Assembly (NCBI GenBank): GCA_024762655.1
Contig: JANTHB010000029.1
Location: forward strand, 1 to 38,608
DNA: 38,608 nt
Direction of reading: 5' to 3'
DNA from: Bacteroidales bacterium
GTDB lineage: Bacteria > Bacteroidota > Bacteroidia > Bacteroidales > VadinHA17
Shown here: piece after piece, positions 16,727 through 24,523 of the stretch
Layout of the letters: every line of letters begins with the position of its first letter
Numbering within the stretch: position 1 is the first letter of the stretch
Made by a program: the position numbers and the translations under genes
Notes under the pieces: model-generated
Told to the model about the DNA's origin: nothing
Database searches by the model: none
Seen by the model: only the letters and a program-made list of their open reading frames with translations

Positions 16727-16759
16727 CCCTCCGGAGCGCTGGCGAAGGAGGGTTTTTTT
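16727..16759 (+). terminator. Intrinsic terminator after tRNA-Ala
   Basis: CCCTCC (16727-16732) pairs with GGAGGG (16747-16752) and seven T follow. It lies 6 bases past the tRNA and 14 bases before the GIY-YIG start. Confidence 0.85.
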
Positions 16760-16772
16760 ATTGCGTACCCGG

Positions 16773-17006
16773 ATGTTTTATGTATATGTCATAGAGTCAG
16801 ACAAAGATGGCCGGAGATATAAGGGTCAGACGAAAGATCTAATCAGACGGCTTGAAGAACATAACCGGGGGTATTCTACCTATACCAGGAAGTTTGTTTC
16901 ATGGCATTCGACTTCCCTAGTATCCCCCAACCGGTTGAGAAGGCGGGCTTTATTATTTAATATTGTTGAAACAACTAAAAATCCGGTACGTATAAAACTT
17001 TATTAG
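16773..17006 (+). pseudogene. GIY-YIG nuclease-like gene, probably decayed
   Basis: A 77-residue frame. The first half (MFYVYVIESDKDGRRYKGQT, then DLIRRLEEHNRG and KFVSWH) is a clear GIY-YIG domain start: YVY and YKG stand for the two halves of the signature, and the catalytic-type Arg and the Tyr-rich turn are present. After KFVSWH the usual LVYYExF...EA..RE segment with the metal-binding Glu is missing, and the tail is unrelated (SPNRLRRRALLF). Pieces like FPS and VEKA appear in the +1 frame at about 16910-16950, which suggests frameshift decay. The frame is open upstream through the tRNA, but those residues are tRNA translation; the ATG at 16773 is the family start. Confidence 0.65.
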
Positions 17007-17021
17007 CGATATAAAAACGAG

Positions 17022-17765
17022 ATGTTTTTTCCAAAATCTTTATCACCCGTATTGCGGATGGCTTTTATGGGTGTTTTTATGTACTCAACTGCAGATGCAC
17101 AGCCTTCTCAGCCCAATACGGGATGGTGTACACAACCGTCCCTCTTTTATGCTTATGAAGCAGGTGTTTCCAACCGGATATCATTGCAGGATGTTACCGC
17201 TTATAATTTTCACAACCGGTTGATGCTGGCTGCCGCTTTTCGCATTAACATGAATGAACAAAGGGGGTTGGGTTTGTTTTCTCTTTCTGCACAAAGAATC
17301 CCAGGGCCCATTCCCTGGATGAAATTTCATATTGAAGTGGCGCACTTGGAATTTCCGGATTATTGTATAGGAGAGAATCAGTTGGCTACTTTGGTGCATT
17401 TTCTGCCTGTTAAACAGCTTGTCCTTGGTGTCGGCATGGGATACCGTTCTCCGGAACTGTCAGGACGGAAAGTGCATTCGTACTTCGACTGGAACCATGA
17501 GATGAATGAGTTTTATCCGCTTTTTAATTTGTCATGGCATTGCCTGACGATAAACAAATTCGGTGCAACCTTATTTGCCGGAAATTATTACTATTTGAAT
17601 TTTAGAACACTTGATCATCTGCTTTTCGGGGTGGATACCGCTTATGAAATAAACGGCCAAATACAGTTTGACCTGCGGGTACTGACTGCCGTAAAAGGTG
17701 TTTCCGGTTTTGTGTTCAATGTGAATGAATTACAGATAAACGGAGGAGTTAAAATATGTTTTTAG
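17022..17765 (+). CDS. Exported protein of unknown function, possibly an outer-membrane barrel
   Basis: A 247-residue protein with a plausible signal peptide (MFFPKSLSPVLRMAFMGVFM, cleavage near ADAQ). The mature part alternates polar and aromatic residues in short strands (LMLAAAFRIN, LVLGVGMGYR, GATLFAGNYYYLNF, IQFDLRVLTAV) and ends in Phe, as small outer-membrane beta-barrels do. I do not recognise a family. The next gene, a lipoprotein phosphoesterase, starts 1 base after the stop, so they are translationally close and likely function together at the envelope. Confidence 0.75.
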   Translation: MFFPKSLSPVLRMAFMGVFMYSTADAQPSQPNTGWCTQPSLFYAYEAGVSNRISLQDVTAYNFHNRLMLAAAFRINMNEQRGLGLFSLSAQRIPGPIPWMKFHIEVAHLEFPDYCIGENQLATLVHFLPVKQLVLGVGMGYRSPELSGRKVHSYFDWNHEMNEFYPLFNLSWHCLTINKFGATLFAGNYYYLNFRTLDHLLFGVDTAYEINGQIQFDLRVLTAVKGVSGFVFNVNELQINGGVKICF

Positions 17766-17766
17766 C

Positions 17767-18609
17767 ATGATAAGAAAGTACGGATCTGTCGTTTTGGTTT
17801 TCATTCTTACCGGTTTGATGTCATGTCAGGATGATATCAGTGCTTTTTTTGTGCATGAAAGCGTTAATACCCGGGTGCGTGAAAGTTTTCAATTATTGCC
17901 TGACCATGACAATTACTTCGCTGACAGCCTGCCTTTGAAATTTGCCGTTTTCAGCGATATTCATATTACCCGTGATAACGAGAATCTTTTTGATAGACTG
18001 ACAACGGATATCGGAAGCCGGAAAATAAACTTTTTTATTGTAGCCGGCGACCTGACTGACCACGGGCTGCAGGAGGAGTATCAAATCTGCCTGCAGGATT
18101 TTGCGGATATGGGTATTCCCTGGTATGTTACGATCGGCAACCACGATATGTACCAGAGAAACGGATGGGAAAACTGGAAAAATTCTTTTGGTCCTTCCTG
18201 TTATGATTTGACGATGTCGGATGCATTGCGGCTGATCTTTCTGGACACATCTACCGGTACTGTCGGCGGTGAACAATTTCATTGGCTGGAAAAAGTACTC
18301 GGGAACGCCCGTGAAAAATATAAAATCATCGTTACACACTATCCCCTGTATGATGATGTGTTCCCTTCCATATATCGTCTGCCGGGGGCGGAGGAAAGGT
18401 ATAAACTGTTGGGCTTGATGAAAAAATATCACGTCTATGCTTATGTGTCAGGACATTTGCACACTTTCCAACATAAGGACATCAATGGCATACAGCATTT
18501 TATTGTAGGGTCAATGAACCCCCACCAACTGGATAAAGGTCCGCATGGCTACCTTCTTTTTACTCTCGAAAACGAAGAACTTACCTGGGAGCAGATCGTT
18601 TTTCCATAA
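17767..18609 (+). CDS. Lipoprotein metallophosphoesterase
   Basis: A 280-residue calcineurin-like phosphoesterase anchored by a lipid at Cys20 (LTGLMSC). The two-metal site is complete: Asp64 and His66 (SDIH), Asp95 (GDLTD), Asn125/His126 (GNHD), His191 (THYP) and His230/His232 (GHLH). Family members cleave phosphomonoesters or diesters, and the lipid anchor places this one outside the cytoplasm, so a periplasmic or surface substrate such as a nucleotide or phospholipid headgroup is likely but unproven. It follows the barrel-like protein by 1 base. Confidence 0.9.
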   Translation: MIRKYGSVVLVFILTGLMSCQDDISAFFVHESVNTRVRESFQLLPDHDNYFADSLPLKFAVFSDIHITRDNENLFDRLTTDIGSRKINFFIVAGDLTDHGLQEEYQICLQDFADMGIPWYVTIGNHDMYQRNGWENWKNSFGPSCYDLTMSDALRLIFLDTSTGTVGGEQFHWLEKVLGNAREKYKIIVTHYPLYDDVFPSIYRLPGAEERYKLLGLMKKYHVYAYVSGHLHTFQHKDINGIQHFIVGSMNPHQLDKGPHGYLLFTLENEELTWEQIVFP

Positions 18610-18672
18610 TCTCTGGCTTGTTTTTTGTAACTTTATTTGAGCTGTTTTTATTTTTTAAAAAAAAGTACAATC

Positions 18673-20259
18673 ATGAAAACAAAAATTCAATATGTATTTA
18701 TGGCGGCTCTGCTGCTTTTATGGACAAATATTGTCTCTGGGAAAGAGACCACTGTTCCCTCAAAGATAAAACACATAACCGTTTTCCTGAAAGGTGCCCA
18801 GATCACCCGGGAAGGAACGGTTGCCCTGACAGGAGGTACACAGACACTGGTTTTTCATTCTCTCTCTTCGGACATCCGACCTGGCAGTATTCAGGTGGAA
18901 GGCAGAGGAAACTTTACCATTATGTCCGTGAAACACCGGACCAATTATTTGGATAAAAATGAAGAAAGTCCTGAGCTGCAGGGATTACGAAAAAAACTGG
19001 ATGCCCTGAATCACAGCAGGAATTTGCTCTCCATACAAATGGAGGTACTGAAAGGCCAGGAGAGCATGTTACAAAAAAATCAGACGGTCAGTGGACAGAA
19101 TGGATTGAATATTACAACACTTACGAATGCAATGAGTTTTTATGAAAAAAAGATGAAGGACCTGAAAACCCGGCAAATGGAAGTGGACCGCAAAATCAAA
19201 GACCTGGCAAAAAAGATCAAACAGGTAACCCTTCAAATTGACGAGCTGACTCGCAGGGAAAAGATGTCTACGGGCGAAGTGGCGGTAACCGTCAGGGTTG
19301 TTAAACCCGGTACGGCTTCTTTTATGTTGAGCTATTATACCCCGCAGGCTGGCTGGCATCCCGAATATGACGTTCGTGTGGAGGATGTCACCAAAGATGT
19401 GAAAATTAATTATAAGGCTTTTATCAAGCAGACTACCGGTGAGACCTGGGATAAAATACCGGTGACCCTTTCGACCGGCAATCCGGCCATCGGAGGGAAT
19501 AAACCCGAGCTCCAGCCCTGGTATCTTGATTTTCGGCCTGCGACGGTATACAGATACGGAAATATGAGAAAAGGGATGCAGGTAAAGGCCGAAATGGCTG
19601 CCCCTCCAACAACAAGGCAGGCAGCTGCCTATACCTCGGTTACGCAAAAACAGACCACTACCGAGTTTAAGATCATGTTGCCTTATGTGATCCCTTCGGA
19701 AAACAGAGAGCAGGCTGTGACGATCAAAGAAATTACCCTGCCGGCGGTGTATGCTTATTATGTGGTTCCGAAGCTGGACCGGGATGCTTTCCTTATGGCT
19801 TCGGTAACAGGGTGGAAAGAACAGGATTTTCTGTCCGGAAAAATAAATCTTTTTCTGGAGGGGCGTTTTACCGGTACTTCCTGGCTGGATATGTCTGCGG
19901 CCAATGATACGCTTCAACTGACTTTGGGCAGGGACAAAAGAATCAAAGTAGAACGCAAAAAAATCCAGGACTTTACCCAAAAACAGGTGCTGGGCAATAA
20001 TGTTAAAGAAATTCACGGATGGAAGATTACCGTAATGAATACCAAAAAAGTTCCGGTTCATCTGATTGTTGAAGAACAGATCCCCATTAGTAAAAGGAAG
20101 GAAATTGTCGTTGACCCGCTGGAACTGTCAGGAGCCCGGCTTGATCATCTTACGGGAAAATGCGTGTGGGATGTTCATTTGCAGCCGGAGGAACAGAAAT
20201 CGTTTATGCTGAGGTTTTCGGTAAAATATCCCAAAGGGAAAACCGTATATGTTGATTGA
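18673..20259 (+). CDS. Mucoidy inhibitor MuiA-like protein (DUF4139)
   Basis: A 528-residue exported protein. The ATG at 18673 gives a signal peptide (MKTKIQYVFMAALLLLWTNI, cleavage near VSG); the frame opens upstream at 18637 but adds only a non-signal peptide. Residues ~27-115 resemble DUF4140 (HITVFLKGAQITREG), ~95-205 are a coiled coil (LQGLRKKLDALNHSRNLL, MKDLKTRQMEVDRKIKDL), and ~215-528 match DUF4139 (LSYYTPQAGWHPEYDVRV, TTGETWDKIPVTLSTGNP, YYVVPKLDRDAFL). The function is unclear; the name comes from an effect on colony mucoidy in another bacterium, and the domain occurs widely in Bacteroidota. It starts 63 bases after the phosphoesterase. Confidence 0.85.
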   Translation: MKTKIQYVFMAALLLLWTNIVSGKETTVPSKIKHITVFLKGAQITREGTVALTGGTQTLVFHSLSSDIRPGSIQVEGRGNFTIMSVKHRTNYLDKNEESPELQGLRKKLDALNHSRNLLSIQMEVLKGQESMLQKNQTVSGQNGLNITTLTNAMSFYEKKMKDLKTRQMEVDRKIKDLAKKIKQVTLQIDELTRREKMSTGEVAVTVRVVKPGTASFMLSYYTPQAGWHPEYDVRVEDVTKDVKINYKAFIKQTTGETWDKIPVTLSTGNPAIGGNKPELQPWYLDFRPATVYRYGNMRKGMQVKAEMAAPPTTRQAAAYTSVTQKQTTTEFKIMLPYVIPSENREQAVTIKEITLPAVYAYYVVPKLDRDAFLMASVTGWKEQDFLSGKINLFLEGRFTGTSWLDMSAANDTLQLTLGRDKRIKVERKKIQDFTQKQVLGNNVKEIHGWKITVMNTKKVPVHLIVEEQIPISKRKEIVVDPLELSGARLDHLTGKCVWDVHLQPEEQKSFMLRFSVKYPKGKTVYVD

Positions 20260-20267
20260 AAATAATA

Positions 20268-22376
20268 TTAATTCTTTACGCCCAGGCAATAATCCCCTTT
20301 TTTTATAAAGGGGGTTATTATATGGCCCGAGATACGATCTCCTGTTTGTGAACATGGAATCTCTTTCCATGAATTCCGAACAGAAGGACGGTAAAGCAGA
20401 ATTATTTTTTCTCTGGAAGGGGGAGGGGGAAGGGTGTCGAGGTAGCCGTTCCTCATAGAGCGGGAAAAATTATAATAAAACGATCCTTGCCAGCCGGCCG
20501 GGTCGGGCACAACCCCTTCCAGACTCCAGTAGCGGTTTTTTGTTACAATCAGTCCGTCCGGATGAGCGGAGGGTTCCGGTCCTATCCAGTGATGGACCAC
20601 ACGGAAAAAAGCAGAGTCGCTGACCGTTCCGGCCTCTAGCTTAAAAAAACAATTCTCAAAAGTATATGAACCTGCATGTTTGATCACTTTGTAATCCGAA
20701 GTGGTAGCGTCGGAAACGGATTGGTCCAGGTTGATCATGATGGCTACCGGCCTGAAGGAAGAAATCAGCGTCTTCTTTTGTAGTGGGCCGGAGATATTCA
20801 CTTTTTCATTATGTGTTTTCCATGCACTGTCCAGCAGGGTGACAGTAACCGGCGTGTTGTAACTATAGTCTTTTCTGCCTTTGAGCCTCTGTTTCATGAA
20901 TAACCCTGTAACATAGTCATCGCGGTCGCGAATGATCAGAAAACTGTCCAGACTGAAATGGGGGAATCCCGGGGCATAGATCCAGGTGTTGAAAAAATCC
21001 TCTAGGTTGACGTGTGTGGTTTTTGTCAGAAAAGACTCAAACTCCCCGGTAGAAATATTCTGAAAAGCATACTGGCGAAAGTATTTTTTCAAAGCGCTGA
21101 AAAAAACCTTATCCCCCAGAAAATGTCGAAGGGTATGGATGACGTCGGCCCCTTTGTTGTAAACGGTACTTCCATAGGTGATATTTTCGGGAATGCCATA
21201 CACAGGATAATACCCTCCGTCAACAATGTGGGTATATTGCAGGACCCTCCGGTGGTTGTTTTGTATAAAACGGTCATAATCTGCGCGGCCTTTACTGAAT
21301 TCGCGGTAGAGAGCTTCGCAATAATCAGCCCAGCCTTCATTGAGCCACATATCCTGTGCAGTTTTACAGGTAACCAGGTTCCCGAACCAGCTGTGGGAGA
21401 ATTCATGGGATAGCAAATCGTCGAAATCATGCATATTACTTAGCACGTACTCGGGTACAGAAATACAGGTAGCATGTTCCATCGCTCCTTTCTGAAAGGG
21501 AACGGTAGCATATCCTATTTTTTCCCAGCGATAGGGACCAAACAGGGATTCGAAAATGCGAAGGTAGTCCGGGACATGGGCAAAAGTGGACTTCGCTTCG
21601 GAGCGTTTTCCTTGCGGGACAAAATAATTGACAGGGATAAGTCCGCTTATGCTCTGCAGGCTGTCTTTCAGCAGGGTGTATTTTGAGACAGCCACCGAGG
21701 AAAGGTAGGTGGGGATGGGATCAGAAAGACTCCAGTGCCAGGTATTCGTTCCGTCATGGTTGTGGAAAATATCCTCCAGCGTGCCGGGGCAGGCGGCTGA
21801 CAGGGTGTCGGGTATGGTAATGAAATAATCATAGGAGGCCTTGTCCGTGAAGTTATCCACGCAGGGATACCAGGTGCGGCCATAAGGGTGGGGGATGACC
21901 GTCATGCCAACCCCCATGTTCCAGGCAGCATGCGGGGTGAAATAAAAACCTCCCCAATGCGGATCATGAACAGGTATGCCATGGTAAAAAACCGTTACCA
22001 GGATCGTAGTCCCTTTGTCCTGCGGCTCCTCTAACCGGATGTTCAGGAGGTTCCCGGTTCGTAAGATGTTTTTGTTCCTTTCTTCGTTAATCCAGACGGA
22101 ATCGACAACAAGATGTTCAAGCATCAGTTGTATGTTCAGGGTCGAATCCTGCAAGGTATATACCTGAATGTCCGTAATGCCGGTAATGGAACGTTTGGCC
22201 AGATCGGGGAGAATAAGATTGATGTTGTAGTGAAGAATATCAATAGGGTCGGCAGGATTTCCGGCGGCAGGCTCCGGCTGCCCCCGGAAAGATTGCAGAG
22301 GACAGACAACCAACACAGCGAAAATCAGAAACGACCGTCCTGAAAAGAACCCCTTCCTACGTCTCTTGGTAAGCAT
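20268..22376 (-). CDS. M1-family aminopeptidase, exported
   Basis: A 702-residue zinc metallopeptidase. The active site is HEFSHSWFGNLVTC...NEGWADY: zinc ligands His324, His328 and Glu347, catalytic Glu325. The exopeptidase loop reads GAMEH (297-301) in place of the family GxMEN. The signal peptide (KRRRKGFFSGRSFLIFAVLV, cleavage near RGQ) supports the ATG at 22374-22376; the frame continues to a TTG at 22415 but gains nothing. The N-terminal beta domain and the C-terminal ~150 residues without zinc motifs fit the family. It follows purQ after 35 bases on the same strand. A periplasmic peptide-digesting role is inferred from the signal and fold. Confidence 0.9.
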   Translation of the reverse strand: MLTKRRRKGFFSGRSFLIFAVLVVCPLQSFRGQPEPAAGNPADPIDILHYNINLILPDLAKRSITGITDIQVYTLQDSTLNIQLMLEHLVVDSVWINEERNKNILRTGNLLNIRLEEPQDKGTTILVTVFYHGIPVHDPHWGGFYFTPHAAWNMGVGMTVIPHPYGRTWYPCVDNFTDKASYDYFITIPDTLSAACPGTLEDIFHNHDGTNTWHWSLSDPIPTYLSSVAVSKYTLLKDSLQSISGLIPVNYFVPQGKRSEAKSTFAHVPDYLRIFESLFGPYRWEKIGYATVPFQKGAMEHATCISVPEYVLSNMHDFDDLLSHEFSHSWFGNLVTCKTAQDMWLNEGWADYCEALYREFSKGRADYDRFIQNNHRRVLQYTHIVDGGYYPVYGIPENITYGSTVYNKGADVIHTLRHFLGDKVFFSALKKYFRQYAFQNISTGEFESFLTKTTHVNLEDFFNTWIYAPGFPHFSLDSFLIIRDRDDYVTGLFMKQRLKGRKDYSYNTPVTVTLLDSAWKTHNEKVNISGPLQKKTLISSFRPVAIMINLDQSVSDATTSDYKVIKHAGSYTFENCFFKLEAGTVSDSAFFRVVHHWIGPEPSAHPDGLIVTKNRYWSLEGVVPDPAGWQGSFYYNFSRSMRNGYLDTLPPPPSREKIILLYRPSVRNSWKEIPCSQTGDRISGHIITPFIKKGDYCLGVKN
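20288..20319. terminator. Possible bidirectional terminator hairpin between convergent genes
   Basis: A 13-bp stem with one G:T pair (20288-20300 with 20307-20319) and a 6-base loop lies 28 bases past the MuiA-like stop. It falls inside the last codons of the aminopeptidase. No strong T-run follows on either strand, so termination is uncertain. Confidence 0.4.
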
Positions 22377-22411
22377 TTTTTCTCGTGACGTCCACACGCA
22401 TTGGTGCAGGA

Positions 22412-23125
22412 TCAATTATATATACTAAACTTTTTTTCCTCCAGCGTTTTAATAAGGGATTCAAATATAAGCCGGCCGTCGGTATTTCCAAGCAGGTCAT
22501 CTGCGGCACGCTCCGGGTGAGGCATCATTCCGAAGACATTTTTCGTTTCGTTGCAGACGCCGGCGATATTATCCATGGAACCGTTGGGATTGAATTCTTC
22601 GGAAATAACCCCATCCTTTCCACAATAGCGGAAAAGGATCTGATGGTTCTGACGTATTCTGGCAATTTCTTCTTCAGGAGCATAGTACCTGCCTTCTCCG
22701 TGAGCAATGGGGATTCTCAGGGGATGTGTTTTGTCCAGTTTGGCTGTAAGAGGAGTTTTGTTGTTGTCAGGGAGGATAAATACGTTTTTGCAGATGAATT
22801 TCTGGGTGGTGTTGGGTAGAAGAGTTCCCGGCAAGAGACCTGCCTCGCATAAAATCTGAAAACCGTTACAAATGCCCAACACATAACCTCCTCTTTTTGC
22901 AAAACGAATCACTTCATGCATGATGGGCGAGTAACGGGCGATAGAGCCAGATCGAAGATAGTCTCCGTAAGAGAATCCGCCCGGCAATACAACAACATCC
23001 ACATCCTGAAGATCCGTGTCTTTATGCCACAGCTCGATAACATCCTGATCCATGATATCCCTGATCGCATATACCGTATCCTGGTCACAGTTGGAACCCG
23101 GAAAAATTACCACACCGAATTTCAT
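22412..23125 (-). CDS. purQ: Phosphoribosylformylglycinamidine synthase subunit PurQ
   Basis: A 237-residue glutamine amidotransferase subunit supplying ammonia for the fourth step of purine synthesis. The class I triad is visible: Cys86 in GICNGFQ, and the His/Glu pair in MMPHPERA near residue 200. FPGSNCDQD (8-16), LPGGFSYGD (47-55) and IAHGEGRY are PurQ hallmarks. It is a stand-alone subunit, so a small PurL and PurS should exist elsewhere in the genome; none is in the window. The ATG is 32 bases after a promoter-like TAACTTTG. The aminopeptidase follows 35 bases downstream. Confidence 0.95.
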   Translation of the reverse strand: MKFGVVIFPGSNCDQDTVYAIRDIMDQDVIELWHKDTDLQDVDVVVLPGGFSYGDYLRSGSIARYSPIMHEVIRFAKRGGYVLGICNGFQILCEAGLLPGTLLPNTTQKFICKNVFILPDNNKTPLTAKLDKTHPLRIPIAHGEGRYYAPEEEIARIRQNHQILFRYCGKDGVISEEFNPNGSMDNIAGVCNETKNVFGMMPHPERAADDLLGNTDGRLIFESLIKTLEEKKFSIYN

Positions 23126-23157
23126 GTTATCATGTTTTATATCAAAAATAAACTACC

Positions 23158-23190
23158 CAAAGTTATTTATTTTTATCCGGTGGATCAAAA
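23158..23190 (-). promoter_or_regulatory. Candidate purQ promoter
   Basis: TTTTG (23186-23190) is followed, on the minus strand, after 20 bases by TAACTTTG (23158-23165), an exact TAnnTTTG. Both elements and their spacing fit the Bacteroidota pattern, making this the best promoter candidate in the window. It ends 32 bases before the purQ ATG. Confidence 0.65.
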
Positions 23191-23280
23191 CAATTTTTCA
23201 TTTAACGGGGAAAATACATAAATTTCGTAAATTTATTCAAAGCGGACCCATTCATATTGCATATCAAAAAACGAATAACC

Positions 23281-24351
23281 ATGAAGAAAATCATCAGAGG
23301 TATCGCATGGATCTTTGGAATTCTGATCCTTTTGTTTGTTTTATTTCTCGTTGTTGCAACATTAACCGATTATAAACCCCCTGCGAAGATCGAACTGTAT
23401 GTTTCCGATCATCCTGACACCTTGGATGTGGATGACTCTCTTAATCTCATGACCTGGAATATAGGTTACTGCGGGTTGGGGAAGGATATGGATTTTTTTT
23501 ACGACGGGGGCAAGCAGGTGCGTACCAGCAAAAAACATACGATAGATAATCTGAAAGCGATTCGTAATTTTCTGACCCGTAACGATACCATGGATGCTAT
23601 TTTCCTGCAGGAGGTGGACGTTTCCTCCAAAAGGACCTATCACATTCATGAAGTGGATACACTGAGAAAATACCTTCCTCAGTACAAGGTGTTTTTAGCA
23701 CTGAACTACAAGGTTTTTTATGTGCCGGTACCGGTGACCCACCCGATGGGCAGCGTGAAATCCGGAGTTGTCCTGATTTCCAGATACGAGCCTCTAAGGG
23801 TTGACCGCATGGACTATCCCGGCCAATACAGCTGGCCTACCCGTTTGTTTATGTTGGATCGTTGTTTCCTGGTGGCCCGGTATCCGCTAAAAGACGGAAC
23901 CCGGTTGTTGCTCATAGATACTCATAATTCCGCTTTTGATAACGGAGAACTGAAAAAGGAAGAGATGGTTTTCTTAAAGGATTTTATTCTGAAGGAACAG
24001 CAGAAAGGAAATAAGGTGGTCGTTGGAGGGGATTGGAACCAGAACCCTCCGGGGTTTCAGGACAAGGCTTTTAATAATAAGTCAGGATATAAAAGGTTTG
24101 TGCTGAATCAGATCCCGGAAAATTATCTGCCTGCCGGATGGACCTGGGCTTATGACAGAAACCATATGACCAACCGGTCAAACCTGGCCCCTTTTGATCC
24201 GGAGAAGACACCAACTACCCTGATTGATTTTTTCCTGCTCTCTCCCGATGTGAAGTGCCTCTCCACACAAGGGATAGACCTTGGGTTTGAACATAGCGAT
24301 CATAACCCTGTCAGGATTCGCCTATGTTTTGAACCCACAACAAGTCCATGA
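23281..24351 (+). CDS. Membrane-anchored endonuclease/exonuclease/phosphatase-family protein
   Basis: A 356-residue protein with one N-terminal membrane helix (about 7-29) and an EEP phosphohydrolase domain, probably outside the cytoplasm. Active-site marks: Asn60 (MTWNIGY), Glu111 (LQEVD), Asp251 and Asn253 (GGDWNQN), and SDH with Asp340/His341 (EHSDHNPVRIRL). EEP proteins cut nucleic acids, sphingomyelin or inositol phosphates, so the substrate is open. The ATG at 23281 is preferred to a TTG at 23257. It stands alone after a divergent purQ, with 172 bp to the next gene. Confidence 0.88.
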   Translation: MKKIIRGIAWIFGILILLFVLFLVVATLTDYKPPAKIELYVSDHPDTLDVDDSLNLMTWNIGYCGLGKDMDFFYDGGKQVRTSKKHTIDNLKAIRNFLTRNDTMDAIFLQEVDVSSKRTYHIHEVDTLRKYLPQYKVFLALNYKVFYVPVPVTHPMGSVKSGVVLISRYEPLRVDRMDYPGQYSWPTRLFMLDRCFLVARYPLKDGTRLLLIDTHNSAFDNGELKKEEMVFLKDFILKEQQKGNKVVVGGDWNQNPPGFQDKAFNNKSGYKRFVLNQIPENYLPAGWTWAYDRNHMTNRSNLAPFDPEKTPTTLIDFFLLSPDVKCLSTQGIDLGFEHSDHNPVRIRLCFEPTTSP

Positions 24352-24509
24352 AATCTTTTGAATTTTTTCCGATGAAGCTTTGCGCTGTTTGTGATGCATC
24401 GTTATTCTTAAGATATCTTTTTGTCTGGTAAACGATTTATTTATTTTATCTATAATAAAACCGGGTACACCCATTTATTTTGTGTTCTATTCATTATCTT
24501 AGAGCGGTT

Positions 24510-24522
24510 AAACCTTCGGTTT
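24510..24522 (+). other. Short hairpin just before an ATG
   Basis: AAACC/GGTTT with a 3-base loop ends 1 base before the ABC transporter start codon. It could affect ribosome access. It is short enough to arise by chance. Confidence 0.25.
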
Positions 24523-24523
24523 C

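Noticed and set aside
16617-16772. N-terminal extension of the GIY-YIG frame
   Set aside because: Residues such as GGLAQLARASGWQPEGQGF are a translation of tRNA-Ala.
19069-20061. 330-codon minus-strand frame
   Set aside because: A shadow of the MuiA-like gene; its composition is not protein-like.
23126-23280. Purine riboswitch before purQ
   Set aside because: The leader from the proposed promoter is about 25-30 bases, too short for an aptamer, and no conserved purine aptamer core is visible.
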